Below are positions 12,221 to 24,857 of a stretch of 64,000 nucleotides of DNA, one piece after another. The notes beneath the pieces are model-generated. The model did no database searches. It had not been told where the DNA came from and saw only the letters and a list, made by a program, of their open reading frames with translations. Position 1 is the first letter of the stretch. Each line of letters begins with the position of its first letter. The DNA comes from Pyronema omphalodes (taxonomy: Eukaryota; Ascomycota; Pezizomycetes; Pezizales; Pyronemataceae). The DNA is taken from the NCBI GenBank assembly GCA_024516155.1, contig JAJJXM010000005.1, forward strand, positions 310,001 to 374,000. The letters are read 5' to 3'. A program made the translations under genes and the position numbers.

Positions 12221-13333
12221 CGTGTTGAGGGGATGAGATGGCGGTTCGGTCGCAACAACTGCGCGGACAGACCAGACCTGACCTGAAAGCTCGCCTCCCT
12301 GTACTAAGTTAGGTAGAGTAAGGCAAGTTAAGGTCTAACCGCCTGCGCCGCCGCCATCCAACCAAGCTCAGGAAGAGCTATGTACGTCACAAGAGGCGTT
12401 CCTGGTTGTGGTTACGCCGGGTCCGGGATCTTGCCGAGAGAAGTGGGAAATTGGAGGAATTGGGTTAGAATGAAGTCTGGGACTCTGGATATATCCGCAG
12501 GGTAACCGTTTTGATGCATCTAACATGGAGCATACCAATCTCTAGACGGGTTCCACCTTCCACGGATTCACCGGGGGATTTATGCACTGCGCAGCCGAAC
12601 AAAGCAGGCCTATGTACCAATATGTACCAATATAAACCAAGACCTACTCAAGACAATAACGGCCCACCGAGATCGACATTTGATAAACACCGATAATTTA
12701 AATCAACAGATCAGGTACCGTATGTACTGTATTATACTCTGTACACAATACCCTCTACACGACTGGCCGTCTAACAACCCTTAGTCAGTCGATAAGTGCC
12801 ATTTTATATCGGTGCTATTGCTACACATCCTTATAGACGGGGTTGTAACAATCCCCCACAATCTGCAACCCGTGTCGCGATACCAGTTAAAAAAGAAAAC
12901 ACAGAAAGGAAACAATAACGAAAAAGAGAAAAAGCAGACCCTAAAACTAAAAAGAACGAGATGACAACGATGACTGTGATCAAAGATGATAAAACCGTTT
13001 CCTTTTCGCCGAACGATAACCTTGTGGTTGGAATAAAACACCACGATAACGCAAAACACACTCCGATTGATGAAGAAAACCCGAAATGGAGCCAACCCTA
13101 CTCCCTCGAATAACCATGTGCCCATCCCATCCACGCCTAATCCAAAGCACAAGCCGTTCCGAACCAAGAAAAAGGAAAATAAGACCAAAGCCACAACTAC
13201 ATGCGCGGGAACCCAACACTTAGTTTCCCTTCTCTTATTCACAGCATAAAAGGTATTATCAGTATATCTAGGAAAGTAAAAAGCTTCAGCAATTCAAAAA
13301 TTCACCACCGATAAAACACAGCAAGTTAATCTA
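12221..13333. other. Intergenic between 5-phosphatase and CAF1
   Basis: Holds the promoter of the 5-phosphatase and the 3' side of the CAF1 gene. Open frames on the minus strand at 12781-13242 show no family and seem fortuitous. Confidence 0.5.
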
Positions 13334-14835
13334 TTATGCACCCATCCGTCCAAAACTCGGGGTATATCCCGGGGTTCCTGGCGTTGCGTTCCGCATGGGT
13401 GTGCTTGTGTTGTCGGGGGTGCCTTGAGTCTCACTTCCGTTCTGCACAGGCGTCTTCGGAGGCTGTGGGGCACCTGTTCCGTCGATCTGGGCGTCAGGGT
13501 CTAGTGGGACGCCGTTGGGCTGTTGTGACTGGCCGTTACCGTTGAGTCCCCATACCTGACCACTGAAAGATGTTAGTCGTTGGCATGCAGTTGGATGGAA
13601 AGAAAGCTTACAGAAAGACGGAGTCGTCAATCTTGTTTTCAAAGTATTGTGATCGCATGCGAAAAAAGATTGTACCGGTCAGCAGGGAGTCACTGCCAGC
13701 CTGGTGTTGCGGTCCAATTCGCTGAATACCCATCTCATCTGCAATATCCTGTAGACCCCCTTTAAGATTCCGGCAGGATTTCATAAGAAACTTAATATCG
13801 TAGAGGCTTGGGAAGAACGTCCTGAGTTTTGTTCTAAAGTTTGCCTCTTCCTTAGGCAATGATTCGCAACTCATAATCTTGACCAGATATCCAAAGTCAT
13901 AACCAGAGTGGAAAGAAATCCATTTAACCTCATCCAGTAAGACCATACCAGAGGTGATAAGGAGCTCTCCAAACTTGTACACGTCGATACCGTTATTGGA
14001 ATGCCTGGCAAAGTCGATTCCGGACTTGGTCAAAAGGTCGATAGAGTCCTGAGCGTACATGTCATCCTCTAGCGAGAATCGAAAGTTGAACTGCCAGGTT
14101 GAAACCTGACCATCCACCTTTGCTAATTCGCCGTTTTCGTTTGCTAGTGTAATCCCGAGTTGTATTATCTTAAGCATGTCGACATTGCATCGTAACGTCT
14201 GATAGTGATAATCTGCTTTGCTGGGGAATTTGCCTATTGGCCGTGCAACAATGCCTGGGAACTCTGTATCCTACAAGGGAGTTAGCTGGTGATCCGGTAG
14301 GAGGATTCCCTCATCACCAACTCACCATTGCAATGTATGGATACGCTTCCACGAGACCTCGTAACACCTCCATCTCCCTCTCTAGATTATCCGCCCAGAC
14401 GTCCCTAATAACATTATCATGCTCCGTTGACGATCTTCCCAAAGCAGCAGCCATAGAAGCCTGCTGTCTAGGATCCGCAACCCCAATATTTCTTGTCACC
14501 ACACCCCCGAGACCAGCAGCAGACACACCACCACCATGGATTCTATTTACAGTGCTCTGCGCGTTCTGGTTAAGAATGCTCAGAAGGCTCTTTTCCTGAA
14601 GTGATCGAGCCGCTGCGCTTACCTGTTGTTGGTAGATCTGCGCTTGGTGGGGGTGTTGGTGCTGGGGGTTGATGTGCTGCTGGTATCTATAGCGTGGTAA
14701 CATAATCAGCTTCTGAAGCTAACATCAGCTGTGGATAATGCTTCCTCACCTGTCAAAGCTATGCCCAACGTGCATTGCGCCTTGTTGAGGGAATGGCGGG
14801 CCATAGACATTGTTTGCTCGCGAAGGTGGCGGCAT
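13334..14835 (-). CDS. caf1: CCR4-NOT complex deadenylase CAF1/POP2
   Basis: Four exons: 14835-14750, 14686-14326, 14270-13612 and 13562-13334, giving 444 aa. Introns are 63, 55 and 49 bp. This is a DEDD-family 3'-5' exonuclease that shortens poly(A) tails in the cytoplasm. The first acidic pair is in DTEFPG at about residues 150-152. Further on come SWQFNFRF-like TWQFNFRF, FARHSNNGI, FHSGYDFGYL and the HQAGSDSLLT block, all typical of CAF1. Exon joins restore YIAM-DTEFPG and SVFLGQVWGLNG. The N-terminus (about 145 aa) is Gln/His/Pro-rich and the C-terminal tail is Pro/Asn/Gln-rich. The start was chosen as the first ATG after an in-frame stop; an extra 5' exon cannot be excluded. It is divergent from the DCP1-like gene. 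Confidence 0.93.
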
Positions 14836-16309
14836 TGGAAGATAGGGCTGCGAAGGCAGTGTGGAGCGGGGAGGTGAAAGTGGTACGGAACGTGGTTGTG
14901 TCGTCTGTTCGCATCAAAGGATTCGGCTTCGTGAGAGTAGAAGTGCTGCAGCTACTCTGGTTGCTGGCTACCGCTTCGCCAACAGTAACAGGGATCCCGG
15001 GAGGAGTGGTTACTGTGGCACGGCGGGGTGAGGAGGAACTGAGTAAACTGAGATCGGTTTGAGATGTCGGAGAGAAAAGCTTTCGGTGGCGAGAGCAGTA
15101 GAAGTACCGAGATGATGATGATGCTCTATTTGTCGGCGGAGGTTGGGTTACTGGGTCGAGTGGTTGATGAGTGATGTTGCGTGCTGTCCGCGGTGGTGGT
15201 GTAGGTACCGACATCTACTCTACTGGCCGCTAGCCTGGCTCGATCTCAGCGCTAGATAACATCGGGACAAGGCGCGTCTACCAGGAAGCTCAGTGAAACC
15301 ACAAACATATTCTGAACCAAGTGTTGGTGGGCTTATTCGAACCGGGTAAGTGATTAATCTACGGCTAGATTGTTCTATATTGTGCCATAAAGTTCTTGCT
15401 TGCTTATTGAAAGCCTCCTCAACCGGTAGGAGAAAGTATTGTTCACGTGACATCCAATCTTGTGATACTAGAGCTGAAGAAACGGACCCGTGTCTGGACA
15501 AACAGGCTATATTCTATGTCTCCTAGATATATTTCAAGAACCTTTAAATAGGAAAGGATTATTTACGTATAGCTTGATTACTTCAAACAAAAAGAGTTTA
15601 GCTATCGACCTTGCTTGATCCAATTTCAATTGGAGAGGCTGTGCGTTTTATGGGTATATACATCTAGCCAAAATATACGCCTCATAGCTCGCCCAACGAA
15701 ACACATTTTTTTCAGTTGTTCGGCTAAATGAAATAAGGGTAGATATGATCGAATGAACAGATTAATATTCTCCGCTGCGTCTAACGCGGCTAGTAGGAGC
15801 TCAAGCGCAATATCAAGCATCTCCGTGTTACACAAAGCACACGCTAATCCTTCTATGACAACTACGGACGACGGACGAAAGTCCTTGAAGGTTCCAAATG
15901 AAGAGATCATTATTATATTTAACCTCGCCCGCCTGCATTCCGACAAAAGATTCGTTTGATCGACCAAAACCTCGAGTTACACACCAAATTATGCAGGAAA
16001 CCGTTACCCTGTCATGCCAAGATACACGACACGAGAGGTGCGCGCAGCATAAGGTGGTGCTGCGGGGCTGAAGCTCCATCACCTCCGATCACTATCACAG
16101 CTCGAATCCCAGCCTCGAATCATCAGTTTGCATCCCCAAAATCATATCTACTTCCATCGCAAATAACTGACTCGAAATCATCACCAGACAACGTATGTGC
16201 AGTTGATCTTTCAACATCAGCTTTTATAATACGCCACAAGTAGTCACGAGCTATCGAACCCGCCGCCACCACATCAGCTTATCTCTACCGCGAAGACCTC
16301 CACGCCACA
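14836..16309. other. Divergent intergenic region between CAF1 and DCP1-like genes
   Basis: About 1.5 kb with no recognisable gene. It must hold both promoters. A Pro/Ser/Thr-rich frame at 14759-15214 overlaps the CAF1 first exon in another frame and is probably a shadow or 5' leader. Confidence 0.5.
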
Positions 16310-17533
16310 ATGGCTCCCCGAACACCACATCACCAATTAAGTACTCCGCAACCACAGGACGTGCCGGCAATAGGAAGCGAAACACGGACGAAGACAGAAA
16401 TAGCAATCTCAGTTCTCTCTCGCTACATTCCGGGGATAACACGGATTGTCTCAGTTTGTTCTGTATGCCATCTGTACGTAGGACAAATGCCAGAGGATGG
16501 TGAATTCCAGTGGGGCGATAAACAACTATATGGCCCGCTATTTTTAGTAGCGACGCCGCCAACACCACATCCTCGTAATCCCAATGCACCAATACTACCC
16601 GGTGACGAGGATTATCATCTCATTATCCTATCCCGAACATGCATCAAATCCTATCATTGGAATCTATTGTCAACAGATACTGTTGATTCCTCAGACGATC
16701 AATATATTATGTTGGGTGTAAAATCGGGACGAAGCTTTTTGGATGATTGGGAATTGGACGACACCATGTGCTTTGGGCTCTGGCCTTTCAAGGAAAAAGG
16801 TGAAGATACGGATGAAAGACCGGAATCCAAGCAGTTGAGACAAAAGACTGAAAGGCTGAGGCAAGAATTTGCGGACACTCTGATGGAATGTGTAAGAAAG
16901 GCTGAAGAACGGGGGAACCGAAGGGTACCTCCACCACAGGGAGAAAATATGATGGCGTCGGCAGGTAATGGAAACGGGAATGGCGCACCACTCATTGGAG
17001 GGGTATCAATTTTGCATAGAGTTTTCCCCAATAATTTGCAGCAACAGCCACCACAGGAGCAGCAACAGCCCCAAAGGCTACAAACACCGCAACAAAAGCC
17101 TCAATTCCAAAATTCACCGCGGCAGCAGTCCCTTCTGGATATTTTACGGCTACCGACAGCACAGACTTCTACAACTCCTCAGGTTTACCATGCACCGCCA
17201 ACACTACCATACCCCCAACAACCTCAGAATATACAGCATCTACAGTATCCTCAGCACCAGCACTATCCTCAACCGCAGTACTCCCAATACCCCCAACATG
17301 TTCAACCACAACAAAGCCACCAGGCGTCACAGTATGCGCAATACTCTCAGCAAGCGTACGTACAACCTACGCAATATCCCCAGTCTACGCAAGCACCTAT
17401 AACCGGTCAATCTTATCGGTCTGCTGGCCCTATGGTTCCACACGCCACCCTTCCCAATCCCGCCAATCAGCTAGACTTTCTTTTTTCTAAGGCAAAGATG
17501 GAACAACAGCGGACGGGCGAGCAGAATTCTTAG
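16310..17533 (+). CDS. DCP1-like mRNA-decapping enzyme subunit
   Basis: Single-exon frame of 407 aa starting at the first ATG. Residues of roughly 30-170 follow the DCP1 EVH1 layout. A first strand with VLSRYIPGITRIVSV matches the family pattern of a hydrophobic YxPxI helix. It is followed by YGPLFLV, LIILSRTCIKSYHWNL and CFGLWPF, the usual block just before the end of the domain. A charged helix then leads into a long Gln/Pro-rich tail (about residues 245-370), as expected of a P-body scaffold. DCP1 activates DCP2 in cap removal. The match rests on pattern, not on a search, and a long insertion lies between the LYGPLF and LIILSR strands. The neighbour CAF1 acts in the preceding deadenylation step. 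Confidence 0.78.
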   Translation: MAPRTPHHQLSTPQPQDVPAIGSETRTKTEIAISVLSRYIPGITRIVSVCSVCHLYVGQMPEDGEFQWGDKQLYGPLFLVATPPTPHPRNPNAPILPGDEDYHLIILSRTCIKSYHWNLLSTDTVDSSDDQYIMLGVKSGRSFLDDWELDDTMCFGLWPFKEKGEDTDERPESKQLRQKTERLRQEFADTLMECVRKAEERGNRRVPPPQGENMMASAGNGNGNGAPLIGGVSILHRVFPNNLQQQPPQEQQQPQRLQTPQQKPQFQNSPRQQSLLDILRLPTAQTSTTPQVYHAPPTLPYPQQPQNIQHLQYPQHQHYPQPQYSQYPQHVQPQQSHQASQYAQYSQQAYVQPTQYPQSTQAPITGQSYRSAGPMVPHATLPNPANQLDFLFSKAKMEQQRTGEQNS

Positions 17534-18476
17534 AATGAAGATGCTCAGTCGTCCCAACTGATCCTGCCGCCTGCGTTGTCTCATACGGCTGTCAAACGCA
17601 GTCAGAAGGGCAACAAAAAGGAGGAGAAAGAGAGGGATAATAGAAAGAAGATTTTGAAACGAGGGTGTTAAAGTTGAATGGAAGGTGCAAGTATGATCGA
17701 GGTATTAAGGGTAATCAAACTTCTACGGATACGTTTCGGATACGCATTTCTTCAATAGCAATTTAACCAAGAGGAAAGTGGATTTTACCAAGTAGAATCT
17801 TTATTGAATCCTTAGAAACCATGTATATTTCATAAAGAGTGATTCGGATTCAATTAATGCTAAATTTGCGCTAACCAAATCGGATTTCATGCTTTCGAAT
17901 GCATTAATGATGAATCCATGTCATTAGGGGTCAGTCAAGATAAAGAGATTTTGGGTGTGATCTTACTGGCTGTATTTCTTATTATCTCAGACAATGTATA
18001 AATACTGTAGCATATTGTCATAACACTAAGGTTCGAGACGTTCATGAAATCAGTCAGTCGGTCAATGTATTTCTTACTAGTATACGAGTTTAATTTTTTG
18101 AAAGAAGAAAAAGCTCAAAAAATCCGTATCTGTAGCAGTTAAATTATCCCCATTATGAGAAAAACCATTGAAAGGCGAATATACACTTGATCGAACAATC
18201 ATAAAATTATTTTATACGTCTTCAAAAGTATAGGTGTGTTAGTAGAACTTATTGGACCCAAACCCCAACAATCCCCTCTCTTCGTCAATATTCTCAAGTT
18301 CAACCTCATGTCGCGCCTCATCACATCCCAAACATCCCAAACCAGCAGGGATTTCCCCTGCACGTCGACCATGAAACCCGCGCCGACGCGCTACGGTTCT
18401 TCCCTCAGTCCACTAAACACCACCTACGGAATTTCACCCCGCGTTCTCAGGCTCCTCTTCCTTTGAGTTGTTAGCA
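17534..18476. other. Intergenic between DCP1-like and guanylate kinase genes
   Basis: AT-rich, no gene seen. Holds the guanylate kinase promoter. Confidence 0.55.
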
Positions 18477-19624
18477 ATGGCATCCAGTTTGTTCTCCACC
18501 TTTTCCCGCTCACTTCCAAGATTCGCTGCCGCCCCAGCTTTCAAGGTAACGAATAGACCACTAACTCAGTTCCGGAAAATGTCAGCCATCTCAAGCCCTC
18601 CTGTTATTGTCCTCTCTGGTCCTTCTGGTACTGGAAAGTCTACTCTCTTGAAGAGACTTTTTGCCGACCACCCTGAGAGCTTTGGGTTCTCTGTTTCTCG
18701 TAGGTTATCCTGCTACGTCTGTTATCTTTGAGGTTGAGGGATTGGGGATATGGGCTGTCGTGAGGACACGCGCAGTGCGGAGGGGGGAGGTGGGGGTGGA
18801 TCCAACGCGGAGTGACGGGAGAGCACCTTGAGGGATACTTTACGTCCTCAACACTGCCACTTGTGCTCAGAGCTCACATCGTCGGTGAAGCTACTTCATG
18901 GCACATTTCACTCACAAATCATTTCTTTAGACACCACCCGTGGACCCCGTGCTGGTGAGACCGATGGAATCGAGTACCACTTCGTAACCCCCGAGAAGTT
19001 CCAGGAGCTTGTCGCCGAGAACGCGTTCATTGAGCACGCCACCTTCGCTGGACGCAGCTACGGTACCTCTATTGCTGCTGTTAAGGATGTTACTAAGCAG
19101 GGACGTGCTTGTATTTTGGATATTGAGATGGAGGTTCGTAAACTCGCTGCTACAATCCGTTGTGCTACCCTTAGAGAGCCTGTGGGATGTGTCTCATGGG
19201 CCGTCTCGCTACAAGATACATACCCGCCCCTTGTATTGAGACTTTCCGCAGTCTTACACCAGCGTGCTGAGACTGTGTGATCTCTTCCTTTACTGCAGAA
19301 GCTGGCCCTCAGAGACACTTGTCTACAACATTCCTCCCGAAAACAACCATACTAACTTCATCCCAGGGTGTCAAGCAAGTCAAGAAATCCGACCTCAACG
19401 CCAAATTCGTTTTCGTCCAGCCCCCCTCCGTCGAGGAACTCGAGAAGCGTCTCCGTGGCCGTGGAACCGAGTCCGAGGAAAACGTCCAGAAGCGTCTTTC
19501 TGCTGCTATTAAGGAGCTTGAGTTCGCTGCTATCCCCGGTACTCATGATAAGATTATTATCAATGATGACTTGGAGCGTGCTTACAAGGAGCTTGATGGA
19601 TACATTATGGGATTGTTGGCTTAG
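18477..19624 (+). CDS. Guanylate kinase with N-terminal extension
   Basis: Three exons: 18477-18699, 18931-19133 and 19367-19624, giving 227 aa. It converts GMP to GDP with ATP. The P-loop GPSGTGKST lies at about residues 48-56. The first exon join restores [14 protein letters not shown], the GMP-binding signature; the second restores [28 protein letters not shown] and the [13 protein letters not shown] ending follow the family. The second donor is GTTCGT, which is unusual, yet the phase is right and the join is conserved in the family. The first 34 residues, rich in Ser, Phe and Arg with no acidic residue, precede an internal Met35 (position 18579) where the usual short cytosolic enzyme would begin. 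The introns (231 and 233 bp) are longer than most in this window. Confidence 0.93.
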
Positions 19625-20425
19625 ATAGATGGACTAGGCCAGGCCACGTATGAAGTATGAAAATACTTGGTGTGGAAAGAAGGAGGGGTGGGGGTAACGT
19701 AGGGGGTGAGTTAAGGGGTCGCCGTTGCAGGTGGACTTCGGGAGTTGGGGGAAAAAGGAATGCGAGGTGGAAAGATGGGAAGATAGAAGATGGGGGAATA
19801 TAGCCGATGCCAACTGTGCCTAGAAGGATCACTGGACGGAAGAAGATGGCATGGGGGTTACATTAGATAATTATCATGTTTAGACGATATACCAATATTA
19901 CGTTTTTTAGAGGCATCTCTGGATGTTATATCTCTGTGTGCTTGGAAGAAAAAGAGGTTGAGGGATGTAGGAATGCAGTAGGACGTTGGGTGGAGAGCAA
20001 TAGCTATAGAAGATGGTATGGTTATGGGAGAGAGCGGTAATTAAATAGATGATGTTTGGATATGGAACTCACATATGATCATAATTTGGAAACATCATGT
20101 GGGTTTGGATGAATCGATGGATTACTAACTGCACCATATTCGTAAAATATGTTGAGGAGCAGACATGAAGCAGATTGCGACGGGTCAAATAAATGCTGTG
20201 GAGTAAGGTAATGCTTTTGAACCATAACCCCAATTGTTTTTTGTATCCAAAAAGAGAAAACCCAGAACGCCAGAAAAAAAAACAATAAATACATCCCAAT
20301 CTAGATCCAGCCATAGATCTACATATTCGCTTTTGTTTGTCCAATGGTCCATCATTCCTTTCCCACCATTATTTTTCATGACTTTTGTCATACCTTGAGC
20401 CATTCAAATACCTTTGAAATGTTAT
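19625..20425. other. Intergenic, convergent 3' ends
   Basis: Lies between the ends of guanylate kinase (+) and Alb1 (-); no gene seen, probably both 3' untranslated regions. Confidence 0.55.
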
Positions 20426-21003
20426 TTAAATGTCAAGGTCAACATCCATAGAAGCCTCAGCACCAGCTTCCTCGGCTCTCTTCTTCTCGGCCTCGGCTTT
20501 CTCAGCTGCAATGGCAATCTTGGCTTTTGCGTTGTCTTCGGCGTTCTTTGCTGCTCGGGCTTGAAGCTTTGCTTGCCGCTTGGATAGAGGTGCGGTTGCG
20601 ATGTCTAGGTTTGGTTTATTAGTCTCCGTTGGTTTCTGACGATGTCACCGCTGTGCTCATTCTTCCTCCTTCTCTCCCCTCAACCCCTCACTCCCTCACG
20701 GAATAACCTACCAATCATCTCAACCTCCTTCTTCTCCTTCAACAAAATCTCAGCAGCCTCCTCCTTCTTACGCTCCAACGCAAAGTTCTTATTCCTAGCA
20801 TCCTTCTTGGCACGTTTCTTGGAGATAGTTCCACCACGGACTACACCAGCATCACCACGGGGTCTAGCATCAGTTGCGGCTGTACGGTGAAGAATGACTT
20901 TGGAGTTTGCGGTGCGGGTCTTGGTGCGGACTGCTACGCGGCGGTGGCTGAGAACACGGCGGTTCAAGGCTTTGGGAAGGTTGACGTTGTTGCGGGATGG
21001 CAT
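20426..21003 (-). CDS. Ribosome biogenesis protein Alb1-like
   Basis: Two exons, 21003-20712 and 20604-20426, joined by a 107-bp intron (GTAGGT...CCTAG), giving 156 aa. The MPSRNN start, the basic N-terminal half and the TISKKRAKKDARN core match the Alb1 family, which accompanies Arx1 on pre-60S ribosomal particles during nuclear export. The C-terminal exon is an Ala/Lys/Glu-rich helix ending in the acidic MDVDLDI, also an Alb1 trait. It diverges from the DUF89 gene, with 587 bp between the starts. The family call rests on recognised motifs in a short, low-complexity protein. Confidence 0.82.
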
Positions 21004-21590
21004 TGTGTCTTTGTTTGGCGGGTTTTGCTGGGGGGTGGTTGATCGGTGGTATAGACGCGAGGTTTAAGCTTGGGGAAGTTCGAAGGAATTTTTGGGTTTT
21101 TTGGAACAGGGATCTAAAGTGCTGGTGCAGCGGTGCTATATACGGTCTACCGTGCTGGAGATTAGCGGCACAGGGGTATATGTGAGGGACCCGACAAGGC
21201 TAACCGCTAGCTTTAACACGTTCACGAAGCAGAACTGCAGAAGCAACGCGGGGCTTATAGCCAGCCGGCCAAGCTTTGGATTTGGATTCAAGAATCGCAC
21301 TTTTGTACCCCATTGCCGCGCGGAATTATGAGGGAAAGCGTTTAAAACAAGGAATTGTTGAAGGCACTGTAAGCTGATTTTTTTTTCAGCATATCCCATT
21401 ATTACAAGTGGCGGAAGGACAATGGCTTTTGTTGGTACATACAGTAAATATTCGTAATTGATAATCATGGCGGGGTAGATAGCTGGGATGGTCTCGATCT
21501 CGCGTTCGCGCCCGAACTTTATAAACTCTCCCCGTCCCGTCTCTCCTCCATCTCAACTTCACCCAGAAACTCGTGGAAGACAGCTTCAAA

Positions 21591-23100
21591 ATGGCTTACT
21601 ACGGAGAAAATGACACTAAGACAGGTAACTCTCCTCTCATCAACATCCTGCGCTTCCAGTGGCTAACAACCGCCAGAGCTCTACTCCACCGCCGATAAAA
21701 CCTCCTTCGCATACAACTCCGCGATAGAACGTTGGCCAGTAATCATTACTCAAGTTATTACCGATATTTTCCAAACTACGAACACTCTGCCCGAGACCAA
21801 CGACACCGAGAAACAACGCGTCAAAGAAGGTCGTAAAATTGTCAGCGAACTCACTGACCTAAAATACCAGCTCCAACACGGCTACGAGCTTCTTCCTATC
21901 ATCGACGACGGATTTCCTGACGTTGCTCTATACAACGCTGAACTTGCTGGACTTGCGGCCCTTGAAACGGAAAATAATGTTCCTACAACCAAAAAGAACC
22001 CTAATGGAAACCCTACATGGCATAAAATTGCTTGGCTCTACTCCGAGTGTTATTTGTACAGAAGAATCTCGAGTATGTTGAAGAGGACGGAACATTGGAA
22101 GGAGTATGATCCTTTCCATGCCACCAAAAACACCACCTTCCGCAGCTCCTTGACCGCCGTTATGGAGCTCGCCAGTAAATACAAGGACATCACCGAGAAT
22201 CTCCGTAGTGGAGTGGAGCCCGATCTCGAGAAAGAGAAGCTTCTCTTCCTCGAGATGGCAGAAATCTGTCTCTGGGGTAACGCCACAGACCTTTCCCTCC
22301 TAACCTCTCTTACCTACGAAGACATTCAAAAGCTTCAAGGTTCCGAAGCCCGTAAAAAGGCAGAAAACAACATCCTCTCCAACAACCTCCCCTCCGTCTT
22401 TTCCAAGCTCCAGGAAATTAAGGAATCCGGCAAGGAGTCCCGTCGCGTGGATATCGTCCTCGATAACTCCGGCTTCGAACTCTTCGTCGACCTTGTCCTA
22501 GCCGGCTACCTCCTCGAAACAGGCCTAGCCACAGAGATCGTATTCCATCCCAAGGATCTACCCTGGTTCGTCTCCGACGTCATGCCCGTTGACTTCCATG
22601 ACCTTTTGGCAGCACTTGCCGAGCCTGTTTCTTACTTCTCCCAACTTGAGAGTGCACCGAAAATCACCGACAGTCAGAAAGCTGATCTTCAATTCCTTGC
22701 TACCACATGGAAAGGATTCCTTGATAATGGACGCTTTAAAATTCGTACCGACCGCTTTTGGACCCTGCCAGGAAGCTACTGGCGTTTACCGGCTTGTGCT
22801 CCGGAGCTTTTTGAGGAGCTTAAATCCTCGGAGTTGGTTATCTTTAAGGGCGATTTGAACTATAGAAAACTCACTGGTGATGCTATGTGGGATCCTACAA
22901 CGAGCTTTGAGGAGGCTATTGGTCCGCTTGGAAAAGAAGGATCGGGAATTAGGGTGTTGGCTCTTAGAACTTGTAAGGCGGATGTTGTCGTTGGGTTGCC
23001 AAAGGGTAAAGATGAGGAGCTTAGACAGGGGGATAAGTCACGTACTTGGGGATGGAGTGGGAAGTGGGCTGTTTGTCAATGGTGGGATGGAAAGGTGTAG
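21591..23100 (+). CDS. DUF89/ARMT1-family damage-control phosphatase
   Basis: Two exons, 21591-21624 and 21677-23100, with a 52-bp intron, giving 485 aa. The first exon encodes only 11 full codons, and the open frame continues without interruption. The core shows VLDNSGFELFVDLVLAGYLL, the metal-binding aspartate/asparagine signature of the family, then EIVFHPKDLPWFVSDVMP and KGDLNYRKLTGD near the C-terminus. Yeast and human members are metal-dependent phosphatases acting on damaged or excess sugar phosphates; the human protein was also described as an acidic-residue methyltransferase. The N-terminal half is helical, as in the family. Cytosolic location is likely, as no signal is seen. Confidence 0.9.
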
Positions 23101-24857
23101 ATGGGTTGTTGAGAGGTGAATACTTGAAGGCTAGGCGTGGGATGGAAGGGCGGGCGCGTGTGTGTGTGTGGTGGGAGGGGGCTGGTAGATCCGATATATG
23201 ATATCTAACATCGGGATAAACCCACAGAAGTAGATTTTAAGCTATATACAGTACCTAGACCGTAGATAGATACATTATGCATTATGCATCTCAAACTTTT
23301 GGTTGTTATTTATTTTTTTCCTTTTTGGAAGAAATTATTATCAATATCAATACAAATACGAATACCAAGTGCAGATTCATTGAGTCCCCTGTATTTGCTT
23401 TTGTCGGGATATATCGCCGGAATATCAAGAATTGGTGGTTTGGTCGTGGATTGTAGTGTTGGGTATATTGATGCTGATGATGGTGATGCTTGGAGAGGGG
23501 GTATGTGGATGGTAGATATGGAGGAAGAGGAAGAAGAAGAAGAAGAAGCTAACGCATGACCTACGACTCACGAATCAGGACTCACAGGGAGAGTAACGTG
23601 GCTGTAGAGTTAAAAAATGGCCGGAGGGAAATGTCGATTCTTGAATATATGGGAGTATTGGATGTTAGATGTTAGATGTTCAGGTATTCCGGTATACAGG
23701 TACCGGGGAAGGGGGATGGGGAGGGGGCGGGGTTGGGTATTGTAGTTTGTTTTTTGTGGTGTTGATTGTTTGTTGATTTATTTGTTGGCTGATTTATTTA
23801 CAATTGATACGAACGGAATATAGGGAAGAAAGCGGCACAAAGAAGGCGATACTGTGTCAGGGGTAAACAAGCAACGAAGCTAGTCGTCGACGATGTACTA
23901 TATCATCTAGGCTAGTCAATGTGTAGGATATATATAACGCCCAAGAAACCGTAGAAAATCTTAGGTAGAGTAGCAAATTGACTTAAAGAATGGCGGGGTT
24001 GATTATTACTTCTGTAAATACCAATTCCTATATTCTTTCCCTTGAACGATGAGGTTCATTACCACTTACCACTTCAAACTTACTTCAAACTTACTGCAAA
24101 CTCTCGATATCTGGTCCCTGGATACTGGATATCCGGATATTTGGATATCTGGATAGACATATCCAGCAAGTAGTAACTCAAAACAATCGATAATAAACAA
24201 GCAACCCAAATCATCAGCCAGCAACAACAGATATCCCTATATCCCCCCTACCAGTATCTATAAGCGTATACAAGGATTCATATCGACCACGTTTCTGCAC
24301 TGCTATTATGTTATATATTCTAGGGCTTATGAAATTGATTGCAATGAAGAGGAAAACTTACACAGAGGAACCTTAAGTATGCTGAATTACTGTGGGGATG
24401 AGCGTGGATCTAATGAGACGTAATACATGTTGCCCGGGAAGGTTGTGGTTGTGTTCTTGGAATGATTTTTCATCGGTGGTCTTCGTGGGCGTGGATTGTT
24501 GATTGTTGATTAATGTCGGTAATGTTTAGGGGTTGTTATTTGTATTGTTTTGGTATGTAAAATAGTGGCTAGCTACGGAATACTGATTTTGTGAATTTGC
24601 TATATATGTAAAGATATATGGCTGGTATTAGATATGGTCCAGGTTTTTGACTGTTATGCATATATCGCCCACTGTCGCTTGCTCGATCAATAGATATTTT
24701 TCAACGAAGCAAAAAAAAAAGCCCCACCCCCTCACAAAGAGAGAATGAGGCTTTCCTTCCTTCATAGCTGACTCGTTCCAATCTTAATATAAATGTGAAT
24801 GGCAGAATCCTCAATGTTCACCTAGAATATCTCCCCCCCCCCCCCCCCCCCTCCCCC
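23101..24857. other. Intergenic, repeat-rich
   Basis: No gene recognised. It contains a GAA/GAG-type tract near 23520-23550, GGATAT-type repeats near 24115-24165 and a C-homopolymer at 24831-24850. From about 24720 the sequence is inverted-homologous to the end of the second duplicated block near 59810-59960. Confidence 0.5.

Noticed and set aside
12781..13242. 153-aa minus-strand frame with hydrophobic stretches
   Set aside because: Phe/Val-rich composition of AT-rich DNA, no family features, and it lies in the likely CAF1 3' region.
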